DNA of 64,000 nucleotides from Musa acuminata AAA Group (Eukaryota; Streptophyta; Magnoliopsida; Zingiberales; Musaceae). Below the pieces are notes generated by a model that was not told the DNA's origin, searched no databases, and worked only from the letters and a program-made list of their open reading frames with translations. The stretch covers positions 30,321,501 to 30,385,500 of the forward strand of contig NC_088342.1 in the NCBI RefSeq assembly GCF_036884655.1, read 5' to 3'. Both the position numbers and the translations under genes were made by a program. The stretch's first letter is position 1; each line of letters opens with the position of its first letter. This document shows, piece by piece, positions 22,952-36,300 of the stretch.

Positions 22952-24740
22952 GTAAATCTTTACCAAGTGATGGTTCACCCTCCATTATTTTCCAGAAAAA
23001 AAAGGAAAATGAAAACAGAAATTATCTTGCTATTCTTCTGCAATTTCAATTTTTTTTTCTCACAATTTTCAACTTAAAATACTACAGCTAAAGTTCTAAA
23101 AAAACCGGGGAAAAAAGCAGACGTGAACATGCCGTGCAAAAAAGAAAAAGTTGTTTTACATCGTCAGTAGTCCATTTCTCCATCATAGAAAGTCATCTAA
23201 ATCTGCCATTTCTCCATTCTTTCAGCTCCTGCAGAAATAATATTTTTCAACATAAATTGTCTGTTGAAGAGAAAACGAAAATAAATGATCCACAAAACTC
23301 ATAGACTTTCTCCCATCATAGAAAGTCAGGCCAATTGTCCTGCAAGATACAAATATGATTCTTTAAGGATCTCAATAACATCGCATGTAGTCCATTCAAC
23401 GACAGCAAAAAGAAAGCTCGTATGGCTTCATCCAAGATTTCAAATGAATGGAAACTTTCACTAAATGATTTTACTGAAATAACAAAAAACTAAAGAAACA
23501 AACTAGTATTTAAGAATAAAGGGTTACTCTCATATAGGCTCCTCCATTTTGGCATATTGACTGTTGGATACCTGTCTTATCCACTACTCATATCTTTCAA
23601 ACATTTTTGTAGTTTCTAAATTAACCCACTTACTTATTCCTAACAAGGCATCTGAATTGGCATTATTGCCCTTGGTTACAAATTCTCAACTATGTGGTCT
23701 TTGACTCTTTGATGTTCTATCGCAGCAAGAGCTAACATGAAATGAATAGTGATGTCAGGATGTAAATACATGTTACAACATATTTGACCACATGACAGGA
23801 TTCAAATTATAAATATGCTAAAATAGACAGCTTATTTTAAACGACACTAGGAAAATTGTCAGTCCCTTCCGATGTGACCATGATATTTATATTTTTTTGT
23901 AAACTAACGTATTATCCAATAAGAATTGCATATTCAACCAACTAACTCCTGATGAAAAAACCAAAGAGCATGGCTTCATGATTTAAAAGTTTAGGGAGAA
24001 AAACAACCACATGCATGAAGACAGTATTGTGGAATCTGGAGGGGCTCAGATGTATAGATCCTTATTATTGATGTATGTCAGCTGTTTCAGTGTTCAAACA
24101 CATGAGACCTGTTGGTACCAAAAATAAAGCAGCAGATTCAGTAGCATCAGCTGCAATAGAGGCACAGTGCCACTAAGTTAATAAAAAAATGGCTCGGTGG
24201 TACGTTAGCAAATTGGTTGCGATAGAAGATCAAATGTTGTGCACTCTTTCATAGCTTATGTTTCTAAATTGTGAAAATGATCGCATATCCATAATAAAAA
24301 ACATGGTGCTCCAATATTTATCTGACCAATTATCACCCATATTTATGAATACCATGTGTAACCAAGCAATGACAAAAAATAGAAACAGACATCAACTCAA
24401 AGACATGAATTACAAGTTCCTGTTTAATTTAGATCAATATATAACTATGTTCATCTAAAAGAATTAAGCAATAAAATGTTTCGAGCGAGTGTCAAATTTT
24501 TTACACACATGGATATAAGACAACAAAAATAATGAAGCATGATGATTAATTATATACCAAATCTAGAAAGTCTTAAGAACTTAAAATGAGTTGATAGAGC
24601 AAGAAATCCATGGTGTTAATAAAAAGAATAGGAGAGAGAGCGGAGGAGATCACATCATTGTGAGATATAACAAGTGACAAACAGTTTAAATAATTATCTA
24701 AACATATTGCCTTATACATAGCTCAATGGTTTGAAACAAT

Positions 24741-24795
24741 CTATGTAGGTGACCCAGAATAGATGGGACATTATGACTTGTTGTTGTTGTTGTTT
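24741..24795 (+). repeat. Decayed SINE 3' tail
   Basis: GTAGGTGACCCAGAATAG then ATGGGACATTATGACTTGTT and repeated TTG units. This resembles the tail at 13842-13890 and the known Au-SINE end, but is more diverged. Confidence 0.5.
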
Positions 24796-25027
24796 TAGTA
24801 GTAGGAAAACAAATGATCATTATTGACTAATTTGGTGTTACCAGGAAACAGAAGAACTGGGATTTAAAACTGGGAAAAAAAATCTTATGTCAAATTGGCA
24901 ACAAGGTTATATCCAACAAACTGTAACAATAACGCCTTTTTTTTTTTTTGACCAAAAATGTTATTGGCTCACAGAGAAATTACTGTTGGGTAATCATGAA
25001 GCTTCATGGTTCAATATTTGCAGTGTG

Positions 25028-28000
25028 TCACTTGGTATTTGTTTTCAGAAGTCCAGCAAGTGGAGCACAATGTGTTGAGTCATAGTTGCACTTTTCACAG
25101 CATAGTTGCAACAGTCCAATGACCTTCATGCACCTGAAATAAATATTACAAGGAAAAATTATTTACCTTAGGTTAACCATAATTAATAACATAATCTATC
25201 ACAATTTACTATGTCGATGTTGTTGCACATTCTGATATGCAGGCTCATAATCTAATCCATAAATTTACAAATGTTAGAAAGAAAAGAATCAAGTTGAAAA
25301 TACAATTACATCGAAATGAAATGAAGAAACCATTTCCAGAATTTCTTTCAGCATCAGAATTTACTTTTGTCAAAAGTAGTTACTAGATTGTGTGTGAGAA
25401 GTGAAAAAAAGATGTCCAAGTGCACAAACCTCCCACCAAAAAAGGGTTTTGGAAGGGTCAATGAAAGCAGCCCCACCCTTCTGAGTGGAGAGCTTGTTAC
25501 CAATAGCTGCTAGACTATGAGGGCATATTTATATTGTCCGAGCAGAAAAGGCATCAATCCTTAAACATGGCTAAGCAAAATCATGTTCGTTAACTGCAAG
25601 AAGTTACCTAGTAATATTCATGACCTCCCAACAACCAGAAACCTGGTATTTGATCATTTATATCACTAGCATATCAGTGAAGCTTTGAATCAGCAGGAAA
25701 TCACCAGAGATCTTCTCCTTTTTTTAACCCATTGTCATACTGGTAGTATAACTGTGAATAATATTTTAAAAATCATTTAACTAGAACCCGATATACAAAC
25801 CACAAGGCAGGTATATATCTATACACATATAATAAATGTCCCATGTCCCTTGACTTGAGATGCATACCATGCTTTAGTCCTTAACAGAAAATAGATAAAC
25901 AAGCATCTCAATCCATCTGGACTTATCTATACGGATATTGAATCAATTATTTATGTGTTGAGAATCAATTCTAAGATGATTAAAAAAAATAAAGAAGAAA
26001 ATAAGTTAGAAAATATTGATACATTGTTTACCTGTTAGAAATCAGAGTTAACTGATGTAAAAATATGACAATTAGATATGATAAATAAAGGAATGACATG
26101 TAAAACATCACTTCAGTAGAACAAATAACATGGGACTTCATACAGAAGAGACAAGTTACTAGAATGCATGGGGGAAAAAGCTGAGAAGAGAACAACAATT
26201 ATCTAATCCATCACAATGAACTAAATTTCAAATTCCAAAACTATCAAAAAACATACTAATTTTAGAATTTATGGGATTTAACTAGAACTCTCTAGAACCT
26301 CAATCATCAGCAAGTCCTTTTCTGGCCCTTTCTCATGGGCTTACAGTGATTGACAAACCTACAAATAACAATGATGTAGAATGCTGAAATAAGTAATCCC
26401 ATCATAAGCTCAGTAAAAGATTCCAGGCAACAAGAAAAATCTGAACTGGGGAAGCAACTTCACTTGAAAGTTTCCTGCCTTACCATGGAGCCCAAAGTTG
26501 TTCTGCCATTAGAACTATTAAATATATGGCTGGTCGATACAGTAGCTTATAAGTGTTGCTATCAGTTGAGAACTAAAAGGAGAAGTTCTTGCAATGTCAC
26601 AGTGGACTAAATGGATTTACTAAGTCAGGTCTGCTCTCTTCTAGTTCTTGCACCGATGTCCTTGAAAGAAAGGCAGAACTGCTGGTTGCTAATAAATAAA
26701 TTCAGTCTAAACTTGCTCTATGATGTAGAAGATGTCCTAACAAACATTAACAAAATGGTTCCCATATGAATGGACTTATATCAAACAAGCAGCAAATTCC
26801 AGAAATTACAAGTTTATCTTGTGTGAGATCTAAAAGATGATATAAAGAGTAGCAAACAAGTCATGACACAGACCTGATAGGCTAATTGGTCAATCAACTT
26901 CGTTTAACCTAAACAACTAGTCAAAATACTTAAGCTGAAATTGATAGTAATACAACTATAAGACCCTTATAAGTCAAACTTAGTATTATCCACTTTAGAT
27001 ATGAAGCTAATCGGGGTGTGTTATAAAACAAATATTAAAATGAATGCCCAAGTCAAAATGTAAAAGACTTTGATATTTATAGTATGGACAATTGACAAGA
27101 TATATGAACAGCAGAATCTTGAATAAAAAATGTAGCGAGCTGAAACATGTAGAAAAAGAACTAACTCAAATTAAAGATAAAACACATAAAATGAAAAAAA
27201 AATGTAACCGAGGATAAGAGATTGAAGATAGAAGAGAGATAGGTGAAGAGTTAGAGAGATACTAAGGGGAAAAAAAATAATGCATGGAGGCATAGCTTCA
27301 CAGAAATATTATTTTATGTCCAAAACTCCAAATAATCATCAATCACACAATCCCTGTTTCTCCCTAGCCAGACTGTTCTAATAATCCAGTAGCAACTATC
27401 ATTTGAATCTGCACAACTGCTACAAGATAAGAAATTTATTTCATGCTAACAGAAATCTGACCTCAACACGAGTATAATCTATAAGTTATTTAACTCCAGT
27501 TAGACCAAAAAAAAATCCTAAACTATCTCCCCAAAGACATTGTAAACAGAGGTTAGGGATGAATTTTAGTTCAGACCCAAACATAGAAGAGCTTTGTGTC
27601 TAATGGTGATAACGACAACTTAGTAAAAACGATCGCATCTGAAACTACTCATACAATCTCGGTTCAGACATCAGATTAAAGCTGTGACAGGACAGACAAA
27701 TATTACTCCTCCGCAATCAACCGTGCAAGCCATCTCCACCAACGAAAACAGTAACACCCTCCTCTTTATCACCATCCCTTGAAAGAAGCTCTTATACGAT
27801 CCAACCCACTAACAGTGACCAGCCTATCGAGATCAAAAGACACCATCTATTTGAATCCATCCAAAATATCCGTCCTCGATAATCCACCACCCTGTGTCCC
27901 CGTTTCCCATCTTCAACAAATGACACCACATGATGAGCCTCCTCCTCCCTAACGACCCAACTGATATGAGGAAGCATTCGAAGTATGATCCAAAAACAAA

Positions 28001-28334
28001 AAAGATTCTCTTTCCTCCTCTCCCAACAGGTTTCAGTCATCAATTAATAGGGTTTCTATATGGGAATTCCCAAGTGTTTGCAAGCAAGAAGAAGAGCAAC
28101 TATCCAACACAGGATAGGAGTCAATAGTTTCCCCTTGTGCGTCGCTCAACAGGTTGCAGAAATCAATTGGAAGGGTAAGAAAGAAGAGGAGGAAGAGAAA
28201 TGAAAAGAGAAGGAAGAAACGATCAGGTACCTCTCGGGGTTGAAGTTGTTCTTGGAGAGGCAGGCCTGGATGTCGCAGGCCTCCTTCTTGCACGGTTCTT
28301 TGTTCTTCTGCTGTCCACCCCACCACCAACCCAT
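25028..28334 (-). CDS. CMC4: CMC4-like CX9C mitochondrial protein, two exons (69 aa)
   Basis: Exon 1 is 28334-28231 (MGWWWGGQQKNKEPCKKEAC through NNFNPE) and exon 2 is 25133-25028 (CMKVIGLLQLCCEKCNYDST, ending LLKTNTK, stop TGA). The split Arg codon AG|G joins in frame with GT-AG boundaries, giving exactly 70 codons across a 3.1-kb intron. Cysteines fall at residues 15, 20, 25, 36, 46, 47, 50 and 57, so C15-C25, C36-C46 and C47-C57 all have CX9C spacing. The pattern CxKxACxIQxCL is that of CMC4/p8MTCP1. These small proteins fold by MIA40-dependent oxidation in the mitochondrial intermembrane space and are linked to respiratory-complex assembly. It is too fragmented to appear in a simple ORF scan. 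The 5' start was chosen as the first ATG before the Cys motif. Confidence 0.85.
25134..28230 (-). other. Intron of the CMC4-like gene
   Basis: 3.1 kb, AT-rich, with no recognisable exon or clear terminal-repeat element. Short frames around 27790-28130 on both strands are unsupported. Confidence 0.7.
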
Positions 28335-28599
28335 CCCCTCTCGCCTTCTTCTTCCTCTGTTCTAATCAGGCAGGCGATCGATCGGGATGATCTACGCAGC
28401 CAGCTACCATCGATTTCCCCACGCCGATCCCCGATGGAGGAGAGGGAGATCACGATATCACTCTGGCTCCCGCTGCGGCCTCCTTTTGATGATGATGATG
28501 ATGGTTAGGAATATTGGCGCTTGAAATTTTAATACAGCAGAAGTGTCTCTCTAAAGGTTAATAAAAAGTCAACATTAACTTTCATTAATTATTATTACA

Positions 28600-28697
28600 G
28601 TCTTATATATATATATATATATGTATATGTATATATATAGATATATGTATGTATATATATAGATGTATATGTATATATGTATATATGTATATATATA
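28600..28697. repeat. Degenerate TA/GTATAT microsatellite
   Basis: Alternating TATATA, GTATAT and AGATAT units of about 100 bp upstream of the CMC4-like gene. Confidence 0.85.
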
Positions 28698-28701
28698 AAC
28701 A

Positions 28702-29403
28702 AATTCTTCAAAGAAACCCCTGAGTTTGAAAATTTTTTACAAAACACTCCGGATCGCGTAAAAAAGATTATTTTACTCCTAGCAAATTTTAAAAATTATT
28801 TTTTTTCTTAGATCTTTCATCACTTCCCGCTTGTATTGTTGCATGCAGACCTCGCTATGTTGCTTGCAACCCTCGTGTGAGGATTTGTTATCGTCACTTG
28901 TAGCCCTCGTGTGAGGGAGGTCTACCACTACCTACAACCTTGCCTATCCCCTCCATCCACAGCTTTCGTGCAAGGGTTCGTCATCATCACTTGGTTCTCA
29001 CATAAGGACTCATTGTCACACCTATGTCGTTACTTGGGGAGGGGCTGTGTAGTCTCTTCGCACCCTTTGTTGGTGTGGTCTTCTCGCACCCCCTCCTCCT
29101 CATTGATCGTGAGCAAATAAAGAGGGGGAGACGGTTAGTCCTCATTTGTAGTCTTCATCGCTAGTCGTGGAGGCTACACCTCCATTACAAGTCTAGCAGC
29201 ATTTGGCGAGGGTCATTGTGCCTCCGTCGCTAGTCAGGTATGATGGAGAAGAGTGACCGATGAGGTGGAGGTGCGACTAGTGGCTAGGCGGAGGGCAATG
29301 GCCAACAGAAGCAAAATGATCATTTAAAAAAAAAAAATCGTTCTTATGAAAAATTTCAAACTTGGCAGGAAATTCTTAAATTTATAGGTTTTTTTAAAGA
29401 ATT
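28702..29403. mobile_element. Candidate decayed terminal-inverted-repeat element (about 0.7 kb)
   Basis: Left end AATTCTTCAAAGAAACC mirrors the right end, which reads GAATTCTTTAAAAAAACC on the opposite strand. A second inverted match (GAGTTTGAAAATTTTTTAC against CAAGTTTGAAATTTTTCAT) lies just inside. The interior is GC-richer than its surroundings and carries repeated CCCTCGTGTGAGG motifs. No clear target duplication or transposase. Confidence 0.45.
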
Positions 29404-30399
29404 CACCTTAAATATTCTCCATATTCTCACCATCATAATAAACTTTAGGGTATTAATTTAATATAATAGTCAACAAATGATGATTATATATATGATTGTG
29501 TGTGTGTGTGGATCAAGCTAGCTTGATGAACATCAACCTCTTGAGTTAGAAGCTTGTTATTTAGTGGTCCATTTAGCACAGTGAATAATCAGCAAAGTGC
29601 ACTTCCATTAATTATATTTGACTCAAAACTTTTTTGTTTGATTTACCTAATGCGAATTGGAATTCTGAAAAATATATTTCTAATATTATATTAAGAGTAT
29701 GAGCAGTAAACATTAACAAGTAGATTCAGAGTCCAAGTAGATAACTTTTCAATAAACAAACAAGGAAGTCAAGTTCTACGTCAAATGTCCAAAAGTCTTC
29801 TTGGGTGCTTGTTTCCACTTTAGTTGAAATAGACAGATCATTAATTAACCAATAATCACCAATCACTGTTTGGATCAAACCAACAAAGAGTTTTCAGAGT
29901 TTTAGCAGAGAACAAATACCAGTTTTTTACATTGGGCTCACTAACTCTCCTGAAGACCTTAATCCTCAACCCAGCACTTCAATGTCTCCAGAAATCAAGA
30001 ATGAATCAATTGTATGTTTAACAGATATTTGTTCTTAATATCTCTCACTACATAAACTCATGACAAAAGGAATATGAGTTACATTTGGAGAAAATGCCCA
30101 GTTAGTCCATCACAAAATCATGCATAAACGACTAGCAATGGCACATGAATCTTTCTTGCAACTAATCAAATGAAGACCTTGATGGCATAAGTCACAATGT
30201 ATAAATGAAGCAATATCTCTTCTAACATCGGATAACAAGTTTACTCTCCTCATCATATACACCACAGAATAACCAAACCAACTAAGAATCAAACACATAA
30301 ATGTCTCCCTTTATTTTACTACAACTATGCCCTCCCCTAGCCTGATAAAAAGATTATAAACAACACAATGAAATGCACAAGACCTGACTGAGAAACCAC

Positions 30400-33300
30400 T
30401 TAGCGTGTTCTATGACTGTTGGACGGTTTGGTTGGTGAAGATGATTTGGCCTTTGCAAAGTCAACCAAATCTTTGAAGAGTGCATCCTCAGGTTTCATTT
30501 GTTTGGTTGATGGTGACACGTTCTGCCCTTCCAAATGTTGTTGATCATGTTTTGGGCCCAAACTGGTATTTTCTTGATTAGAATAGAGGCTCCGGTTTTG
30601 ATCTAACGATCCATTGAAAGATACACCAGAGTCACCACCAGATAAGCCATGCTTCTGCTGCTCAAAGAACTGCTGTCTTTGGCCGTATTTTGATGGGGGA
30701 GGTGGTAATAAACCAGAAGGCTGATGTTCCCGAGGAACCTTTGGAAGTTGGTCTGTGCTGAATTTTGCTGCTTGAATAGGTTCATCATACCTGGGCAGTT
30801 CATCAGACTCCAAAGATGGAGCTGAAGCAGAAGGGATGACAGGTGATAAAGTAGCAGGTGGCACAGGTGGGTCAGCAGGAGCATCCAGTGCTTGTTCTGA
30901 TCTGAAAACATCACCACTTGAATAATTTACTCTGCTTGCGTCTGTGCTGATTGGCTTTGATGGTTGAGGTGGAGGAAGAAAAGGGCTTCGACTTTTGGCG
31001 GTAGAAGCTTTCCGACCATGTGCTGTTGCATTATCTCTTGAAGTCCTGGTGCAATGTCCAAAGTTATTATGATCTGGTTAGTCATGCATATCCAGTTAAA
31101 GCAGATTTGCCAAGCAGGAATACAATTTTATAATAAATCATAGGCTACTATTTGTAAAATGGCACCCAATGTATCTGCTTATTTCAATAAAGAAGGATAG
31201 ACCAATGCATGAGGCATTGGCTAATCCAGAGTCTGGAAGGATTAAAATGTAGTCTTACTGATGCAAACATGACCCAACCCTGATCACCCAAGTTGCAGAT
31301 AAGAATACGGTAGTGAAAAGGCGTACTCTCTTTGTTGATAAAAAATATCTAATATTTACCTAAAATAAACATGAAACAGAAAAAGCAATGGTCACAGACC
31401 ATGAACTATCATTTCTAATTCAGCACAGAAGCTTGGAAAAAGTTGGGCCACTGTCTGAAAGTTGTATCATATGGTCAATCAAATTTTGCATATCTGGAGA
31501 GAAGAGTATGTAGTGTATTTTCATCTCATGACATGTTTGAATATTGTACTTTAGTGACTTTTTATGGTAGTCAACTATTTGTTACTGTTGCATACATAGT
31601 TGCCAATAGTTTTAAGAGGCTGAAAAATATTCCATTTTTGTTGCTACTCCACAACATGCTTATATAATTCCTAAAGATGAGACAAACCAACATTGTATAT
31701 GGTAAGAGCAATTAGGGCAATAAACTTATTAACTTCTAAAACATTGGTGTCTTTTTTACAGCTTACAAAAATCTAAATTCAGAAAAGATAAGCAAAAGAA
31801 GGGAATGGACTCTCATGTACAGTACCTGAGAGATAGCTCGGAGAAATCATCCTCAAGCTGATCAGCCTCATAGATTACATTAACAAGAGGTACAGGTGAA
31901 GCAACTGGGGCCCTGACACTTGGAGCAGTTCCCTTCGACATATTATCATGTCGTTCAAGTACAAGCTGAATGTCATCATTCAGTGCCAGACCTTGAAAAA
32001 GCAGCTCTTCATCCCTATAATATTAAAGAAACATGAGTAAAGAATCAGTATATAAAATCTTGACTCAATGATGCTTCACTGCATACCAAAAATTGATCAT
32101 ACCCAGTACTATTCACGAGAAGCATGACATGCTTTTTATAAGAATGGCACTGTTCAACAAGGTCAACAATAACTTCTTGTCTTAAGTCCTGTCATACGAA
32201 GCACAATTAGCTATGATATGATAGAAGAAGTTTGATTCAAAGGGTTGTTGGCCTGTGATACCTGACTTCTGCAGTAACTTTTAAACAAAGGCAGAGTAAG
32301 TTGTCAGGAGTACAATACAAGGCACTTCCAATCTACAACTTATTCAAACCTATCTATAATGTGTTATGAGCATCAGACATCTTCCTCATGTGATACTTTA
32401 AGAGCCAGGACTGATGCAGCACATAAATAGCAAGTTAAATATAAGAAACAAAGCAAGCAATTAGAATTGCTTGAATTGCTATAGATGAATTGGCTTTTAA
32501 ACTGCCTAAACCATTTGCAAACTTCATCGTTGAATCCACAGCCATTCAAAATAATAAAGAGTTCTTGCCAAGATCATAGGAGTCTATTTCCAGTAATTCT
32601 CTGCCTGATGGATTCACGCAACATTACCAACTCCGTAAGTTCCCATAATGTCAATCAACGCAGTGAGATACCATAAGCATCTACCACTCATTTGTCTCAG
32701 CATTTTCTTTTCAAATATGCATGACAACACAGTATGCCTCTTATTATTAAAGGTGAGACATATTGTCTCTTATTATTAAAGGTGTGGCTTAATAGGAGGC
32801 CCTATATTATTCTAAATGAATAAATAGAACCAAGTTCCATAATTCTCAGGCTAATAAGTAGGAGGGATTAATATCATCTCATAATTTGAACCAAGGTTCG
32901 CCGTACCGTACTGTACCGGTGTTTCGACCCGGGCTCGGTACCGGTACGGTACGGTATACCGCTTTGTCACGGACTTAGCTGGTTTTGCCTAAGTCGTGCG
33001 GCACCCTTGCGCGTCCGTCCGCAAAGGTCAGCCTCCCCGAAGCCTCCCATTGTCCCTTAGGACCAACAAAAGAGAGAACGGGTTAAAGAGAACGCCTCAA
33101 TCGGGATCCACAAGCAAACATGTCCGAAAAACACTTCATAGACAATGCAAATTACCAACAGACTTTACAAGCTCTGAACAGTGGCACAACAAAGGGTAAA
33201 ATGGTCCATTACAGACCGAAAAGCTCTCGCACGTGTCTACATGACACAACCTTTATTTACAAGCCTAAAGAGGCCACCAACCCAACTAAAATGGGACTAT

Positions 33301-36300
33301 TAAGCCTTCGGCCGCCCCTTTACATTCTGTACAAGGCATGAACATGCCAAAAGACACGGACATACATAAGCATTACATCAAACACCCTGTTTCGAAGTTT
33401 GTCCGTGACATTCTCCCCCACTTATCCCTTCGACGTCCTCGTCGAAGCCTTTGTGAACACTGCAACTCTTCGCCTTTGCTGAGTCTTCAATCTTCTGCTC
33501 CAGCTGCAATGCGCCTCCTGGCTCCCAGCTGCTCTCCGCTGTTGTTTTTGAGTAGTCGAACCTTTGATCCGCCATGCTGCTTTAACTCGCCAATGACTCT
33601 GACTCTGGTGTGGGGTTGGTTGAGTTGTGTTGATCCTTGTTGATTCTTGCGGATCCACCAAATGAAGGAAAAGACCATTCTTACTGCGCCAGTTTCTCAA
33701 AATTTCCACATGCTGCTTGAACTGGGTGGATGCTTGTTGGAGCTTTAACGAGCATCACCTCGCAAACTTCTGAAGTTTTGGGTCCTTCCTCCACAAAATC
33801 TGCTCATTGACTCTTCTTTCAGTTAGTTGTCACATCCAAGTAGGTTCGCATCACTTCCGCTTTCGATTGACATTTCGTTAGGAAATGAAGCGGACAATCT
33901 ACTCTCAGTAGCACTGATCACCATTGGTGAGGATTTGACAACTGTTGTCTTCCATTCTCTTCGAAGGGTCTTTGAACTTGTGCAGAGCTCCTCTGCTGGA
34001 TAGGTAAGAGAATTGGGGTACTCGGTTTCGCCCATTCTCTTAAGAGTTGAGAAGGCAAAGGTTACTTGACTTCGCCCGCCTCCTCGAGGTTGTACTTCAT
34101 GCATCGAGCTGGTTACTGGCCTTCGCCTGCTCTTTGCTCACACTTCTGAAGCACTTGAAGTGTTTGCACTCCTTGCGTTGAGTTAGCTACTGTGATTCAC
34201 CTTCTCAATGCCATTGAACTTCTGGAATGCAGGAAGTTTTCACCCCAACTTGGAGTAATTCTCTGATAGATGAGGTCGCCTCTGGGATTGTACCGTCTTC
34301 TCGATCAACCCTGCCGCCTACTCCACTGAGTAGCAAAGGTACAGCACCGCGTACTGCTTGCTTCGTTCCTTGGTCGTGCACTCTTGCATGACCCGAAGTC
34401 CTTCACTTACGGCTATCTTGATGAGAAACTTGTTGACACCGGTCTTACGAAGTTTCTTGGCCTCTGCCCTTCAGCCTTGTCTCGGTACTTGGAGATTGCC
34501 TCTGCATGCTCCACCTCCTCGGCCCCTTTCACGACCAAGCGCTCTCCCTCCATGAGAGCAAGGGATCAATGACTTGCACGGAAGTCCCGCCTCTGCGGTA
34601 CCATGGCGCTGCCATGCCCATGGCCTTACTATCCGTTGCCTCGCATCTGCATCCCTTTTCTTCACAATCAGTAGAGATGTCTCCGTGGCACTCCTCTGAG
34701 TCCACCTCCATTCTAACTAATTGCTTGATTTTGGGTAGCTAAGTCCCTCTGGACTCGCCGTCGCTTCCTCGCCCCTTTCGACCCCCTACTTCAACACCTC
34801 TGTGTTTTCCAAGCAGTCCGTTTTGTTGATGGAAAGACAGACTGCAACTCCCATGCATGGCCTCTGCCATCACGTTGTAGAGTATGCACCGCTTCTGTTC
34901 TCCTTAGCTTCCTTGGTAGCAACGTTCGCTCACTCGACCTTGTCCTCTGACTTGTCGGGCTCCCTTAAGCGAATATGAGCTCTGGAGCAGTCCAACTCTC
35001 TAGCTGCTTCGATCATACCTCTGCATGATCAAGTCCCTCCCATGGAACTCACTGGTACTTGCCTTCGAACTTTTCCCTTAGTGGAACACAGCCCCCATAT
35101 GCTGATGACCAAGGTTTTCGTCCGATGCAAAATTCGATACACGCACGGAAGACCCGCCTCTGCGGTACCATGGCCTTCACTCCTTGAATCCATAGCCCTT
35201 CTTGCCGTCGTGTTGTTCACCAAAGCGGAGCTCCCAGTAGCTCCCGATCATACCTCTATATGATCTCATCCCTCACGGGACTATGTCGTGTGTGTCGCAT
35301 TGCCACGAACTGTTCCACCACGATCCGCTGCACCATGTCGCCTCCTGGTGACATCTCCATTGCATTCTGATCCTTGTGGAATAAACTCGAATTGTGAACC
35401 CTCCATGTGTGACCTCTACCAATACATCGCAGGGTCTCCTCCACCTTCGATTTTGTTCGCTCCTTTGGCAATCGACCTTCATCCACCCACTCTTGGGTCA
35501 CACCTAGATGAAGCACCGCTCTAGGACAGTCCGTCGCCTAGTAGCTCCCGAAGTCCACCAACTTCACTGTAATTTGTGCACCATTGTCTGGATCCTGGGC
35601 CTCTGCCCCTACCAGCACAATCTCCGCTGCGCACCGCTTCCTTCATAGCAACTCGAATGGCAACACTATGGCATATTCTTCAAGAGTACCCGCCTCTGCG
35701 TCCTCTTGCCCTGTGCTAAGGCCTTCTGAACCCAACTTCGCCTCCGCAAATTGAGTCGCCTTAGTTCCTCCATCAAATGCTTCTCCGAGATAAGGTGCAT
35801 GTGCCCCGAAGCTCCCTTCGTCTTTGGCACCATGCAAGATGAGTCCGCTCCGTCAGAATGAAGGACCCATGGAACAACATGATCCTACTATTGCCTCTGC
35901 AAGAGTTCATGTCCTTGACCTCTGTCTAAGGAAAGCCCTGTGCCTCTGCTCCACGTTCCAACTTCTATGCTGGCTCCCTTCATGCGGCTTGGGTACTTCA
36001 CCAAGTTACGCCCAAGTTGCTCCGCTCCTCGTTTTTGCATTGAGTCGATGGTGGCCCTCGTGCCCACCATTCCACGGGTCAGCCCTACCTTGAGTCCGAT
36101 CTCCACATCGACTCCAAGTGTGCCTTCATTTAAGTTGCTTTGGGTCGCTCCCCCACTTGATCTCGTAATGCATCCACCAATGCATTCTCTCGAGCGAGAT
36201 CATACGACAACTCCTCGCTGCTTGCTCGGTCCATTGAGCTTCGTGGAGTTGTTGTTTGTGAGGTACTTCCTCCTCAACATGTGAAGTCCGTCTCACATGA

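Larger units (their letters stand above)
22306..25027. other. Spacer between convergent ARP5 and CMC4-like genes
   Basis: Contains the ARP5 3' UTR, two unassigned exon-like blocks (22576-22650 and 22907-22951), a long (TA)n microsatellite between them, AT-rich non-coding DNA, and a SINE tail at about 24741-24795. No complete gene is visible. Confidence 0.6.
28335..30399. other. Spacer between CMC4-like 5' end and TOL 3' end
   Basis: Contains the CMC4-like promoter, a degenerate (TA/TG)n microsatellite (28600-28697), a candidate decayed TIR element (28702-29403), and a stretch with a (TG)n run near 29500. No gene recognised. Confidence 0.6.
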
